From Benincasa hispida (taxonomy: Eukaryota; Streptophyta; Magnoliopsida; Cucurbitales; Cucurbitaceae), in assembly GCF_009727055.1 (NCBI RefSeq), contig NC_052349.1:45425776-45489775 (forward strand): DNA of 64,000 nucleotides, in the 5' to 3' direction. The position numbers were made by a program, and so were the translations under genes. This document shows, in pieces, positions 32,621-44,695 of this stretch; the stretch's first letter is position 1, and every line of letters begins with the position of its first letter. The notes under the pieces are model-generated. The model saw nothing but the letters and a program-made list of their open reading frames with translations, did no database searches and was not told the DNA's origin.

Positions 32621-33900
32621 TAGGATTAAATTCTGTTCTTTAGTTCATGCTAGATTCAACATCTCCCGATACGACTGCCACATGTAATCCTATCTCTAGG
32701 GTGCATGCGTTGGTTACAAAGAACAGATAAAATGCATGAGCAATTATATCTCTAAAATCACTTTGTGCCCTGACTTAATGCATTCAATAGTTAAACTTCT
32801 CTCTCGAGTGACTTAACTATTTTACCACATTAGTCAACTGATCAGAAAGATTTCAGCAACAGATTTCATGCTCTCATTAAGTCAGAAAATTCACAGACAT
32901 ACATAATTTGAAAGTAAACAGATGGAGAATTGATGAATGGTGGAAAATGAGATTGAATTAAAGATATCAAGTGTTTATACAAACAATCTTAGCTTAATGA
33001 AAGTAAATGGAGAATGAAAATGAAAAGTGAAAAGTAAGAAGTCAAGCTGCAGAGTTTAAACTCTTATCCTCTTTGGTTTGTTTTTAATGCTTGCTATGAC
33101 CAACTCGGTGGAGAACTTGAGGAAGATATCTCTCTCGAGCTTCTCTCCGGCCAACACCTTTTGATCAATGGTGGAATGGTGGTCTTCCCTCCTACTTCTT
33201 GCTTGTAACGACATAGAGCTTTTAACTATAGAAATTATAACTGTTTTATGTGAAAAAAAATGGCCAACTCTTAATTCTATAGATGTCTGCTTCTTTTATA
33301 GGAAAATGTCAACAACTTGGTGATTTGACTGCATTAATTTCCGTACCTTGGAACAGCTGCTTGCCACATTTGATCATTTCAAACATTGCTAGTTAGAAGC
33401 CCATGCTTGCAAGTGGTGATTTGACATAAAATGCATGAGCTAACTATATCTTTCATGCATCTAACTGTCTTGAACGCATACCCCTGCATTGGCCTTGTCT
33501 ACAATACCTAGTAAATTTCTTTAATTCTTGTGTTACAATGCATTAGTGAAGCAACTTTTTACTTAAAATTATACTTTTGTATGTGTTCAATACATAGAAT
33601 TTCATGCATTTTTCTTTATAAAGAGTTTGTTTACATCATTAAAGATCCTAACTATTTCAACTTTGAGAGAACAAGAACTTGTATTTCCACAAGTTATCAA
33701 GCACACTCCATATCACTGAATCAAGAAACAAACTAGGAGTAAAACGTATTGTGGGGGTCTCTACCAGTGTCTCCACTAGCTGTAGGGCGAAGCAAGGTAT
33801 TCAGCTAAGAGCTGCCAGCAGCAACTAGAGCATCCCATTTGAAGGCCGAAGGAAAAGTTTAAGAGGTAACTCACACTCTCTAATGAGGTTGTTACCCTGT
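32621..33900 (-). mobile_element. Probable LTR-type repeat with a TATA box on the minus strand
   Basis: On the minus strand CCTATAAAAGAAGC (about 33290-33303) is a good TATA box. The surrounding text has no coding content, and a motif taaaatgcatgagc occurs twice (32729, 33429). The arrangement resembles the LTR at 36841-38276. Boundaries and family are not established. Confidence 0.3.
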
Positions 33901-34028
33901 TTCATTATGCATCAATTCAAATAGTTAGATATTGATGTTTAAGTTTGATCTCTTTATTTGCTCAGAATAGTTTCTTCAAATTATTATTATTTTTTTTTGT
34001 TTTACTTGTTAACTTTTTCGTAATAGTC

Positions 34029-34041
34029 ATTTGTGGGGGAT
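34029..34041 (+). other. Polypurine tract of the 25-34 kb copia element
   Basis: The bases atttgtgggggat lie immediately before the 3' LTR start. This is the usual position and composition of the plus-strand primer for copia elements. Confidence 0.7.
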
Positions 34042-34327
34042 TATTGAAAATGATTTTTGGGCTTAGGCCTATAGCAAAAGTTAAAAGAGTGGGAGAGTTT
34101 TGTTCCACATTGGAAAATTTAGTAATGTCTAAAGGGTATAAATAACAAGGCAAGCTAGATGTAAGTCCAAAGTATATTGGTAGTGGAAGTATAACCTTTT
34201 CACCACACATGCGTCTCGCCATTGCCATCCGTCCAGTCGGACGGGCAGGTTCGAGTAACCGACATAGTTGATTAGCATCAAAATCGGTGTAATTGCTTTC
34301 AGGGTGGTGGTTCCTCCATGGCAACTA
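34042..34327 (+). mobile_element. 3' LTR of the 25-34 kb copia element, internally deleted
   Basis: It begins TATTGAAAATG (TGTTGGAAATG in the 5' copy) and ends near GGCAACTA, followed by TSD AATTA. It keeps the TATA region (gggtataaataac) and the terminal ttgctttcagggtggtgg, but lacks about 300 bp present in the 5' LTR. The minus-strand open frame across it (33962-34324) is not a gene. Confidence 0.8.
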
Positions 34328-34332
34328 AATTA

Positions 34333-34568
34333 GAATGGTTGTTAAAATATTTATTAAGCTAGTCTATTTTTTATATGTAGGTATAATTTTTTAAAAAAAT
34401 AAAAAAATAGTTTTCAATGATTTTTAAAATTTTACTTGAATTTTCAATCAATGTTTACCGATTAGCAAAAACCAATTACTTTGATCATTTTAAAGAAACA
34501 ATTACTTTGCTTATGTATGTGTGTAACTTTACTATTCATCATGCATCTACTTAAGAAGAACTTCACTC
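34333..34568. other. Short AT-rich spacer between two copia elements
   Basis: Nothing recognised. Its last bases CACTC (34564-34568) may be the target-site duplication of the next element. Confidence 0.5.
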
Positions 34569-35287
34569 TGAAAGAAGCCAAACAATATAACAACTCATTA
34601 GGATCTCCTTCAAAGATAAACAACCAAATAATTGATCTCCAAAACACCATAAATAAATCACCAAATAATCACCAAGAAATCAATCAATGATGAACAAAAA
34701 TAAATCACAAAATTCTAGAAGACTAAAAACAAAGAACGCATACGAATTATACATGAAAAACCCCTTCGATATGAAGAGCAAAAAACACTGGACATGTGAG
34801 GAATCCACCCTTGTTAACTTCTCTTATTATGATAAAATTGGGTGAAAAAGAACCCAAATCAGTCATATAAAGATTCAGTATCCACCAATACTTTCATACA
34901 TAAAAGATGAATACTTGAGAGATAAAAAGAATGAAAATCATCAAGTTTTACAGGTTTTGTTCAACAGAAATTATGGACAAACCAGAGCTCCAAACAAAAA
35001 TCCAACCGTTAAAAACGAGACCCTATGTTCTCAAACATACTGACCAAATTTCAGTATGATCCAACGGTTCAAACTCTAGCAATCGACAAATTTGTGGAAG
35101 CTGTCGGTGAAAAATCAAACTGATGCCTTTTTCAGTCCTTTTTTTTAAGTCATCCCCATATCACATAAAAGAAAACCTAGGGCTTCAAGATGAGCCAATC
35201 TAAAAAATTAGCCCCAATTGGGTTCACAAAACATAAGCTTAAAATAAAGTCTTGCTTGTGCAATAAGTTCGTTGAAGACCCATAACA
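34569..35287 (-). mobile_element. 3' LTR of the 34-42 kb copia element, 719 bp
   Basis: On the minus strand it starts TGTTATGGGTCTTC at 35287 and ends GGCTTCTTTCAGA near 34569. It matches 41548-42259 through ataattgatctccaaaa, atcaatcaat, gaattatac, tatgataaaattg, acccaccaatactttcatac-like text and gatgagccaatctaaaaaatta. Any short open frames within are fortuitous. Confidence 0.85.
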
Positions 35288-35301
35288 ATCTCCCCCTCCA
35301 G
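35288..35301 (-). other. Polypurine tract
   Basis: The minus strand reads CTGGAGGGGGAGAT directly before the LTR start TGTTATGGG, the standard polypurine tract position. Confidence 0.75.
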
Positions 35302-35339
35302 CCCAACACGGGGAAGACTCAAGTCACATCTATGATCAC

Positions 35340-35934
35340 TTGAACATCATCCTAGAAGGCTTACTACAAAGCTCAATCTTGCTTCCGGGAACTATCTTAG
35401 TTAACATATCTGCATTGTTCTTGTTGGTGTGGGATTTCTTTAGATTCAATATCTTCTCTTCAATTACATCTCGTAATCAATGATAACTAATGTCAATGTG
35501 TTTAGTACGTTACGATACATTTATTTCTTGCTCAAACTTATAGCACTCTGACTATTATAAAATATTACATACTCACCTTGCTTCAAACCCAACTCTTGAA
35601 GGAACCTTTTAAGCCATAACATCTCTTTGCTTGCTTCCATTGCTGCAATATACTCTGCCTCAATTGTGGACAATGCTACGCATATTTTTTAGCTTGGATT
35701 GTCATGAGATAGCTCCCTCCTGAAAATGTAAACACATAACCTGAGATAGAGTTTCTGCTATCAAGATCAGCTGCCATGTTTGAATCAGTATAGCCTTCAA
35801 GCATAGGTTTACCACCTCTATAACACAAACTCAATTTATAGGTGCCCCGCAAGTATCTGAAGATCCACTTCACTACTTCCCACTGAGCCTTACCTGGATT
35901 GGATAGAAAACGTCTCACTAGATTGAACCAAAAT
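35340..35934 (-). pseudogene. Copia RNase H remnant
   Basis: The open part (35918-35676) reads RRFLSNPGKAQWEVVKWIF, LRGTYKLSLCYRGG and GYTDSNMAADLDSRNSISGY (first catalytic Asp), then TFSGGSYLMT. Below 35676 a shifted frame still shows the catalytic-Glu region (ctgcctcaattgtggacaa on the plus strand) and the C-terminal part, with stops. RT is missing upstream, replaced by the LTR insertion at 35935. Confidence 0.8.
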
Positions 35935-36840
35935 GGACACTACCGTAAGTGAGACCTCGTTATTTTCTTAGAAATCCAAGGGTAGAAGAATGGTCTCTAC
36001 ACCTTGGACGAGGAAGAATAATAGAGAATATGGAAAAGAGAAACTCCGAGAGGAGATTAATTTGGAGGCTAAAGTTTTATTTCACCAAATGAATACCCTT
36101 ATCCTGATTTGGGAAAAATAACAAATTTATTTGGAGGCCTTCTCCATAACTTTCTAAAATTACCCTTAGGGCTAATTTAATTAAATAACCATTATTTAAT
36201 TAATTAGCTCATTAATTAAATAACCATATTAAATCTAATTTAATATATATTTAACTAATTAATAAACATCGTACGTTTATTTGCCTTCACCTCTTACAAT
36301 TAATTAATTAATTCTTTATTAATCAAATTCATAATAATTTAATACTTGAACGCATTCAAATATTTCTCTCTTAATTATAGATCAGGTCTATAATTAACCA
36401 TATCATACTAATTTTATTAATATGTTATTCCATCAATTGATTTGAACAATTCAAATCATTCATCTTTTTCTTTAGTGAGCTAACAAGAGAACCTTATAGA
36501 CATACAGATAAGAAGCTCTAATGATATGAGATTAATTAATTAAACACTCAACTAAAGATTGATAGTTGTACTCTTCTCACTGTAGATATATTTATGTACC
36601 CACGGATATAACTAATAATAGTAAGTTAGTCCTCCACGAGTGTCCATAACACTAACTAGGTCAAATTACCGTTTTACCTTTCGGTTACCTCTGTATCCTT
36701 CAGTACCAGTGCTCTTCTAATGAACAACCCCGTTTATGGTCTAACCAATAAACAGAAACCCCTATCGAGCCAATAAGAGGGTAGGGCTCTTTGTTCAAGT
36801 CCCAGAGACACCACTTAAGGGAACACTCATCTACTTACCT

Positions 36841-38276
36841 TGAAGTCAAGCTAACAATGAGAATTTTGGTATCGCTCCTAAACCCTTGCTATAAAAATAA
36901 AATTTATAAATCATCGAACAAATCCTTTATACCAATTAATAGTACAAGTAGTAAGTTCGGGGTCGCACCACAGAGAGCCTAATATGGATTCCTTAAAAAG
37001 TTGGAACTTGTAGAAAGTAACCGGGGGAGGGGGAGGGGGTTGTGAAAATTGTTAAAAATTAATTTTGAAAACAAAAAGAAGTGCAATGTAACAATTGTGA
37101 AAATTATCAATCAAAGAAACACTTAGCTTGGGAAATTGTAATTTAATTCATTCCTCAATAACTCTATCATAGACTACTCAAAATACGTGTGAGATTATTT
37201 GAACTAAAAAAACTTAATCTACTCGATTAGAATCTTGACCAGTAGTCCATAAAATCAAGTTAATTAAAAGAGCGAGGATTCTCAACCAATCAATTAACTA
37301 ATAGGCTTTACGCTTTAGGGCAAAACTAAGCCAATTAATTGGTTTCCATCGTCTAACCGATTAATTGAGTGAAAGTTGTCTAAGTTAGAAAATAAATGCT
37401 TGTTAATTGGAATCCCTAATTAACCCAACAAACTGACTTAACTTTTGCTTCTAAGTGATGACTACCTAACAATTACAAATTAGGGCCAATCAAAGTAGTT
37501 AATTAAACGTGCATAGCTAATTTGTCAGATTATCCCATACACGAAAACTAAAAATTTACTTAAGACAAATTCCATTAAGTCAAAATAATACTCATGGAAT
37601 TACAAAACGAGTTTTAAGAATTACATTGGAATGAAATTAAACTAACTAACCAAAGCTAAGTTCTTATCCTTCAGCCACGAAACATGTCAAAAATCAACAC
37701 GATTGGCAAAGGGGAAGAACTTACTACAATACTAAAAGCAAAAGCAATAAAAATAGAGCTAGAAAAGAGACTAAAACACCCAAAATCAAGAGTAGAAGGT
37801 AGAAGATGGGATGATTTCGGCTGAACCCTAGGGGTTCCTTTTATAGGCCAACCACAGTTCTACAATGCTAGGGAGAGCGTTGCAACGCTCGACTGTGCCA
37901 CGTGTGCTGAAGGGTTCGCGTCAAACTTCGCAGCGTTGCAATGCTCTAAAGGTATGTTGCAACGCTGATGCTTCTGTCTTATAGCGTCAGGCTTCAACGT
38001 TGGAGTGCATTGCAATGCTGGCATCCTTGAGTTTCCGAAGTGTTGCAATGCTTTGGGGCAGCGTTGCAACGCTGGCCTACGTCCAGGCATTGTTCCTTTT
38101 TTTGGTCATTTGATCAATTTACCTTTTAATTTTGTTATTTTAGCATCTTTAAGTCTCGAACGCTTGATCCAACCACTTGTACACTCGAGTCCTACAAAAT
38201 AAACAATTAAACCAAATTAAGTAGCTAAACAACCCTGAGTTAAGCAGAAGAAAATAGCACATTTCAAGTGCTATCA
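36841..38276 (-). mobile_element. Nested LTR-like element with TATA box, 1.4 kb
   Basis: On the minus strand it starts TGATAGCACTTGAAATGTGC (38276) and ends GCTTGACTTCA (36841), so TG...CA. It has a clear core promoter GGCCTATAAAAGGAACC near 37843-37859. Upstream of it is a GC-rich U3 packed with copies of a 14-bp palindrome. A CGACCCCGAAC block lies near its far end. It resembles an LTR of a gypsy-type or non-autonomous element. Host flanks (TACCT and GCCAC) do not match, and host LTR sequence was lost on insertion or later. Confidence 0.6.
37876..38073 (-). repeat. Six copies of a GCGTTGCAACGC-type palindrome
   Basis: AGCGTTGCAACGCT is perfect at 37876-37889 and 38060-38073. One- to three-base variants lie at 37932-37945, 37953-37966, 38006-38019 and 38039-38052. 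All lie in about 200 bp just upstream (minus strand) of the TATA box of the 36841-38276 LTR. Confidence 0.85.
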
Positions 38277-38844
38277 GCCACTCTCACCCATACAAATCAA
38301 AGGACAATCTCTCGTGAACAAGAATTCATAATACACTCAAGATTAAGACTAAGTTGCCTAAGTCATTCAATTGAAATAGGAACCAAACTAGTTAATGACG
38401 TTACATTTAGTGGTTACTATTTCGCGATCCAGTCTTATGCAAACTCATTACATAGGATACCCTCACTCGCGTGTCACCTACATGAACACATTGGATCCTC
38501 GCGTTTATATCAAATAAAAAGTGGGTTGTATATATAGTGTCACCAGACTAAGGTACCTAGCTTTACTCCTATGCTATAGACCCTTTAGGCTGTTTCTTGA
38601 ACATTGATCCCTATATGTTTCCACATACAGTTCACGACTCATATGGTAACCTTGGATGTTAGTTTATTGGATTTAGGGTTATTAAGAAAAAATAGAATGC
38701 AATACAATCAATAACATTTATTGGATTAACATCGATAACTCTTTATTAATGATGAGCAATTGATAACATTTACTATCTACGAGTTTTAGGGCATAAAACC
38801 TAATAGTTTTTACATGAATATCACCTAACCTAACTATGTTAGCT

Positions 38845-40670
38845 TGTTGGGTTGCATGTCCTAAAACTCTCAGTTTGTAATATTATATATATTCTATTAT
38901 CAATAAAGATGTTATTGACATTTATTCAATAAAACTGCTATTGAATATGTGAATTGCACTTGTAAAGTCTAAATCCAATAAACTAAAGACTCATGACTAT
39001 TATATGAATACATGAACTTTATGTGGAGACATAAGAGTGGATCAAGTTTAGTAAATAGCCAAAATGGTCTATAGTATACGAATAAGGCTGGGTACCTTAT
39101 ACTGGTAATACTATCAGATGCGACCCACTCTGAAGTTATTACAATTTGTTGTAAAGTGCTACAAACGAAGTGATCTTGATTTGTTCATATATTGACATGA
39201 GGAGCGGGGGCATCCTATGCAATGAGTTCGCATAAGATCGGACTAAGAATTAGGTCACTCTTACTTTATAACGTTGTTTATTGTTTAAGATTAACTATTT
39301 CAAAGCGATGACCTAGGTAACTTAACCTTAATCCTGAGCTAACTATGAACTCCTGGTTATTTGAGTTTATCTTCAGATTTGCATGGGTGAGGGTTGGCTT
39401 AACAGCACCGGCTCAATAAGCCTCCCATTTCAGGGGTAAGACCAGGTAGATAGCTGGAAACATAGGGTGCAAGACAAAATTCACTCCTACCCACTTTTAG
39501 GGATAGTAGAGAGGTTGTTCCCTTAAGTGCTAATACTGAGTCTTGAATAAGGGGCCCACCCTCTCATTGGTCCGAGAGGGACTCGGTTTAGTGATTGGAT
39601 TATAAACCAATTGATTCATTAGAAGATCAGTGAGACTTAAGGAGCAAGATGTAATCTTAGGGTAAAACAGCTTTTGACCTAGTCGTTATTACGAACAACC
39701 TGTGAAGGGTTGACTTACTTATCATGGTTATATCAAATGGACACATAATATATCTATAGTGAAGGGAGTGCAACTGCAGGCTATAGTGGACAGTCCTGTT
39801 AGTTAACGAATGTTGATTAACTAGGTTAAAAAATTTGACCAGTTAGTCTCAGATGGTTCGATCTATAGGTCCATCGGGTCTCCTTGCTAGCTCAATACAG
39901 ATAAAATTGAAGAACTAGGTGAAGTAAGAATTTGAAATGTTCAAATTCAGATTTTAGGGAAAACTGTATTTTATATGAGATATAATTTACAACTAAATAA
40001 TTTTTTTTTATTAATTAATTATTTTTGAGAGTATACTTGATCATTAGCATGAAAGTGTTTTTTAAACTTGATTAATGTGATTGATCAAAGCTAGGTGTTA
40101 TAAACAATTGAATATGTGATATTAAATTTGCTTATTTTATTTAATTGAAATTGTTTTAATTAAATAATTTCTAAATTTGAAAAATAAATTAATTAGTGGA
40201 AAAATCCAATTGTTGGATTTTTCCACTAACTAAGTGGACTTTGAAGTGACACTTCCAAAGCTTGACACCTAGATATTACATGCTAGTGGAGTTTGAGGTG
40301 GAAGACATGCAAAATAGGATTTTGCATATGTTTTCTCTATAAATGACTTTGTTTTTGAAATTTGCAAGACTAATATTTCCATAACTTTTAACTTAAACTC
40401 TTCCACCTCAACTCTCCTTTACTCTCCTTTCAATAGTGAAATTTCCTTATTTTCACTAACATAACAGTCCCACCACTATGTTCTTCAATCGGAGAATAGC
40501 AAGGATTTTTCGTTGATGGTGTCGATCGAGCTTGGGAGAGGAAGTTTGTGGTGAAGTCTTCAAAGGTTGTATTTTCTATCTTTTTTGCATGCTTATTCTT
40601 GTTTTTATTGCAATTAGAATGTTGTCAATTTCATCGCTTCCGCTGTGCATGTGTTCTTTATGTTCCATCA
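38845..40670 (+). mobile_element. Solo LTR with TSD TAGCT, 1826 bp
   Basis: It starts TGTTGGGTTGCATGTCC and ends TTTATGTTCCATCA, flanked by TAGCT at 38840-38844 and 40671-40675. Removing it rejoins protease codons (GNESSA to NIV) of the surrounding minus-strand copia element. A TATA box ctctataaatg lies near 40335. It lacks the W-box array of the 25915-27848 LTR although the terminal sequences are related. Confidence 0.92.
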
Positions 40671-41510
40671 TAGCTGAGCTCTCATTTCCCATCTTTACAC
40701 TACCAAAATCACAAGATTGATAGTTCATGGAATACTCTATTTTGGGAACACAATGGTACGAAGCACCTAAATCTACCACCCACTATGTGTTTGAACTCTT
40801 TACATGATGACCCTCACTGGTTGCACAATAAAGGTGACAACATTATTACTCTGAGAAATAATTGTTCTTTCTTCCAATGACAACAAAGCTTTTTTATATG
40901 GTCAGGCATGACATGTCCTAGTCTCTGTCTCTAGACTTAGAACTCTCTTTTGAGTTATCTCGATTTTTAGGTCCCTTACTATTGCATCTTTCACGATTCT
41001 CAGTAACAAAAGCATGTGGATTATCAACTCCCATATCCTTTTTTCTTATCTCTTCATTTATCATACTTTGTTTGATAACATCTAAAGACAAAACATCTTC
41101 TGAAGCAGAGTTACTAATAGTTACAACCAAGATTTCTCAACTATCCGCCAAAGAACTCAACAAAAACAAAGTCTGCAATTCATCAATTTATTAATAATAC
41201 CCTGAAAGTCACTCAAATGCTCAGAAACAGACTTCTTGCCCTTTAATTGTTTAATCAAGCAACATGTTAATATCAATCCGCTACCTAATAGTCGCCAAAG
41301 TTTTTCTCTTTAACTTTTCCCAATTTTTTTCTTCCATTTTCTATCGTTTTGTAGGTTTAGAAATTGTGCCATCTGTTTTTGTGGTTGTTTCAATAGGATC
41401 AAAAAAATCTTTGCAATATAACAAATCCTCCATCATCGGTCTCCAGATGGAATAATTGGTTGATGTAAATTTTATCATTGAACTATCTCCACTATTACTA
41501 GTAGACTCCA
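40671..41510 (-). pseudogene. Copia gag and protease remnant
   Basis: On the minus strand gag starts at 41509 with MESTSNSGDSSMIKFTSTNY and IWRPMMEDLLYCKDFFDPI, followed by frameshifted gag. A charged C-terminal part (41130-40918: RERCNSKGPKNRDNSKESSK) comes next. The protease follows with VDLGASYHC near 40760-40780; the usual DSGAS has become DLGAS but the catalytic Asp is kept. It then runs into the solo LTR at 40670. Confidence 0.8.
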
Positions 41511-41533
41511 TAACAATGATTAAATTAAAACCC

Positions 41534-41547
41534 GCTCTGATATCAAC
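41534..41547 (-). other. Primer-binding site
   Basis: The minus strand reads GTTGATATCAGAGC right after the LTR end TTCTTTCA, one base from TTGGTATCAGAGC, the initiator Met-tRNA pairing site of copia elements. Confidence 0.75.
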
Positions 41548-42259
41548 TGAAAGAACCCAAACAATATAACAACCCACTAGGATCTTCTCCAAAGATAAAC
41601 AATCAAATAATTGATCTCCAAAATACTACAAATAAGTCACCAAATAATCATCAAGCAATCAATCAATAATCAACAACAATAAACCATAAAATTCTGGAAG
41701 AGTTAAAAGCAAAGAGCACACACGAATTATACACGAAAACCCCCTTTGATGTGAAGAGTAAAAGTTACGAGGCTTGTGATGAGTCTACCCTTGTCAACTT
41801 CTCTTATTATGATAAAATTGAGGGAAAAATAACCCAAATTAGTCATACAAAGATTCACTACCCACCAATACTTTCATACATAAAAGATGAACACTTTAGA
41901 GATAAAAAGAATGAAAATCACCAAAATTTATAGGTTCTATTAAACAGTGATTAGGGACAAACCAAATCTTCAAACAATAATCCTACCGTTCAAAACGAGA
42001 CTCTATGTTTCCTAAACATGCTGATCAAATTTCAGCACAATCCAACGGTTCAAACTTTGGAAATTTATAATTTTGTGGAAGTTGTCGCTGATTTCTGCCT
42101 TTCTCTCTAATTTTCTGCCTTTTTTTTCACTCTCTTTTTTCTTAGGTCATCTCCATATCACATAAAAGAAAATCTAGGACTTTCAAGATGGACCGATCTA
42201 AAAAATTAACTCCAATTGAACTTATGAAATACAAGTTTAAAATAAAATTTTGCTCACTC
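41548..42259 (-). mobile_element. 5' LTR of the 34-42 kb copia element, start eroded
   Basis: It aligns with 34569-35287 over almost its full length, but the first about 30 bases of the LTR (minus strand, near 42260) are missing or replaced. The two LTRs differ at many sites, so the insertion is old. Confidence 0.8.
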
Positions 42260-43260
42260 ACTCAAATGTAAGAAAGCATACCCATTCTTTATAGGATTGG
42301 TCAAGCATTTTATATGGTGAATTTAAACCATACAATATAACATCATCAATAATTAATGAAACCGACTATGAACAAATGCACTATGGTTTTCAGAGATTAC
42401 ACATTCAAGAAAAATAAGATTAAAGATTGGTTTGAGATTTTTATAGTTTTTAAAATAATTATTGGCAACTGTGTTTTTTAAAAAGTCAACTCTGAGAAGA
42501 AGTAAAATAATTATTGGTAAATTTCAGCTTAAACTTAAAAAAATAAATTAGAGTATTTGGTAAATAAATATAAAAACATCTTATTTTTGATATAATAACT
42601 AAAATAGGCAATTTTTTTTAAATTTTTTTTTGCAATTTAAAACTTTAAATAATTGTTTAGTACGATAAATTTTGTTTATTATAGGTCAATTTTTAAATAT
42701 TAAGGGAAATATCTTTACTTAAAAAAATCAATATGGTATACTTTTTTTAAAAATTGATATATTTAACTCATGAAAAATAGAAAATAGATTTGATTATATG
42801 ATAAATATATAGATATATAAAATAAACCTTCTTTTTAAACTATAAAATTACAAACTAAATATTAATTAAAAATTCTACCTGAATTTAAGAGAATCTAAAA
42901 GCTAGTTTCTAAAAGTGATTTTAAATGTTTTAATTTAAATTTGGTTTACCAAACAGAAAAAGATAGTTAAAATTTTTTAAATGACTTTTTGACACAACCA
43001 ACACAATGCAAACGTAGCCTAAATTTGTTTGTACAATTACAATAATCTTATATCTCACATTATATATAAATCTTTTGGACGAAAATCATTCACCATAGTG
43101 AAAAATGGTGGTATTCATGATTCAATTTGGTAGTCAAATCAAACCGAACTGAAAAATACAGTTTTGGATATATACCAAATCAAACTCAACCGTTTGTTTG
43201 CTCCCAATAAAACTGAACTACAAATATTTGGTTTTGGATTTCAATTTTATATATAATATN

Positions 43261-43304
<44 letters not shown>

Positions 43305-44425
43305 TAATGATAATAACAATAATAATAATAGTAAATGATTCGATTCTGATTTGGATTCATATCGATAATTGAATAGGATTGATATTTCAGTAAAAATCAA
43401 ATTTTTGATTAGTTCGATTTGATTTTGTCATTTGGTTTAGTTTGGTCGGTTTTATTTATTGAACATCCAAGTAATAGATAGACTAGTGTGACTTTCCACC
43501 ATAATTTACAAATCTTTCTAATGTTTATGGTCCATCTAGTTGTACAACTTTTGTGGGATGCATTTATTTTAGAACCAAAAATACCTTTTATATGAAAACC
43601 TAATCCAACCATGAATTCATCTTCTCTAGTGTGATCATCAAAGTTTTAGTAGCCTGTGGATCTTGCCCACGACCTGTGTATCACAACAAATAAAATTAAA
43701 TATAAGGTAAAATGCATCCAATTTTGTGCAACTCACTTCAATCACACAGTAAAAAATTAAAAAGAAATAGACAAAAGTTTGCAATATGAGAAACTGTAGT
43801 TAGGATAATTAGGTGGTTAAACAAAAACCAATACAATTCATAATGCACTTAAATAAATAATCAGAAATAGCCTATTCAAGTTTTCACTTTTAAAAAAATT
43901 AACATTTTTTTTAAATCGTTACAATAATTTTTTTCGATACACCTCATCCGAGATCGACCATTGAGATTTACAACTTCAATATCTAACTTTTTTTATGTTA
44001 TCGATTATTTTTTACTTTCTCGGTGAAATCTCGAGTAGTATTAACAACAAGATTCTACCAATTTTTTTCAAATATTAAATAATATTTTCGAAATTTATAC
44101 CAAATCTTACCTAATTTTTCAAATCTTCTCCAAATTTAACTATATCTGTCAAATCTTATATTAATTTTTGAGAAATTGTATTGGTAGCAAATTAACTTTA
44201 GGGTTTAGTAATTATGACTTTCACTTCTCAAACTTTACAAATATGGCAAATATGCAGTCCCGAACAGTTTCTTAGTTTAGCAATTATGAATTTCTAATTA
44301 TTTTTTATTACATAAATTCCTAAAAAATTAATTGATAGAGAGAGAAAGAAAGATACAGAGAGAGAAAAGTGGCGGCCAACGAGCAGTGGTCGGATATGCG
44401 ATGGTCGACAAAGGGTAAGCAACGG
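42260..44425. other. AT-rich intergenic DNA with a TAA microsatellite
   Basis: No gene seen. A (TAA)n run covers 43261-43304 with imperfect continuation to about 43331, directly after an N at 43260. On either side are roughly inverted accaaatcaaac/ gtttagtttggtcggtt texts (about 43170-43200 and 43430-43455) that could be MITE ends. 44330-44420 has agagagaaagaaagata purine-rich sequence. Confidence 0.5.
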
Positions 44426-44695
44426 AGAGATGGAGCAGTATAATTTAAACATACATCACATGCACATTAAACTATATAATAAGCATAAATAAACCGATAT
44501 TTGGTATCCTAAACGAATAATTAAATTAATATAATCAAATTATATTAATTTATAACAAATAAAATTACAAGCAAAAATGGAAAAAAAAACAATACTGGGA
44601 GGCTCAAACCAGAGACTAACAGCTCGCACGATCGTGACGCTTAGGAAAAAATCTTCACGGCCCGCCTCGCATCGTAGCCCAGTGACGCTGCAGTA
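44426..44695 (-). mobile_element. Third fragment of the LARD-like interior
   Basis: Shares with 17460-17700 the run acatacatca..atgca, tatcctaaacga(a)ttaatta, ataatca..ttatattaattt and then a GC-richer block (gctcgcacgatcgtgacgc). It is cut at 44695 by an inverted repeat. Confidence 0.45.

Larger units (their letters stand above)
25175..34327 (+). mobile_element. Copia retrotransposon, plus orientation, interrupted
   Basis: A complete outline can be traced: TSD AATTA (25170-25174), 5' LTR, gag, protease, pre-integrase, RT with YVDD, RNase H, polypurine tract, 3' LTR and TSD AATTA (34328-34332). A solo LTR (25915-27848) sits in gag, and non-coding repeat DNA (about 31140-33900) sits between RNase H and the polypurine tract. 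The integrase core is absent. Stops and frameshifts are present in gag, integrase and RT, so the element is not autonomous. Confidence 0.85.
35935..38815 (-). mobile_element. Copia-type LTR, split by a nested insertion
   Basis: On the minus strand it starts near 38815 (TATTAGGTTTTATGCCC, probably a mutated TG start) and runs through the usual LTR paragraphs. It is broken between 38277 and 36840 by another element and ends near 35935. About 130 bp expected at the break point, judging from the LTR at 58019-59738, are missing. The flanks do not show a matching 5-bp duplication, so this may be the relic of a larger element or a recombined LTR. Confidence 0.65.
34569..42259 (-). mobile_element. 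Copia retrotransposon, minus orientation, multiply interrupted
   Basis: The order on the minus strand is 5' LTR (41548-42259, start eroded), primer-binding site, gag, protease, then solo LTR insertion (38845-40670), a few more protease codons, another LTR with a nested insertion (35935-38815), RNase H, polypurine tract and 3' LTR (34569-35287). Integrase and RT are lost. CACTC stands at the outer edge of both LTRs (34564-34568; 42255-42259 or 42259-42263), a plausible TSD. Confidence 0.8.

Noticed and set aside
33962..34324. 120-codon minus-strand open frame
   Set aside because: Runs through the polypurine tract and 3' LTR of the copia element; not a gene.
37860..38202. Open frames on both strands in the GC-rich palindrome block
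   Set aside because: Frames come from the palindromic repeats (recurrent Cys-Asn-Ala/ Ala-Leu-Gln words); the region is an LTR U3.
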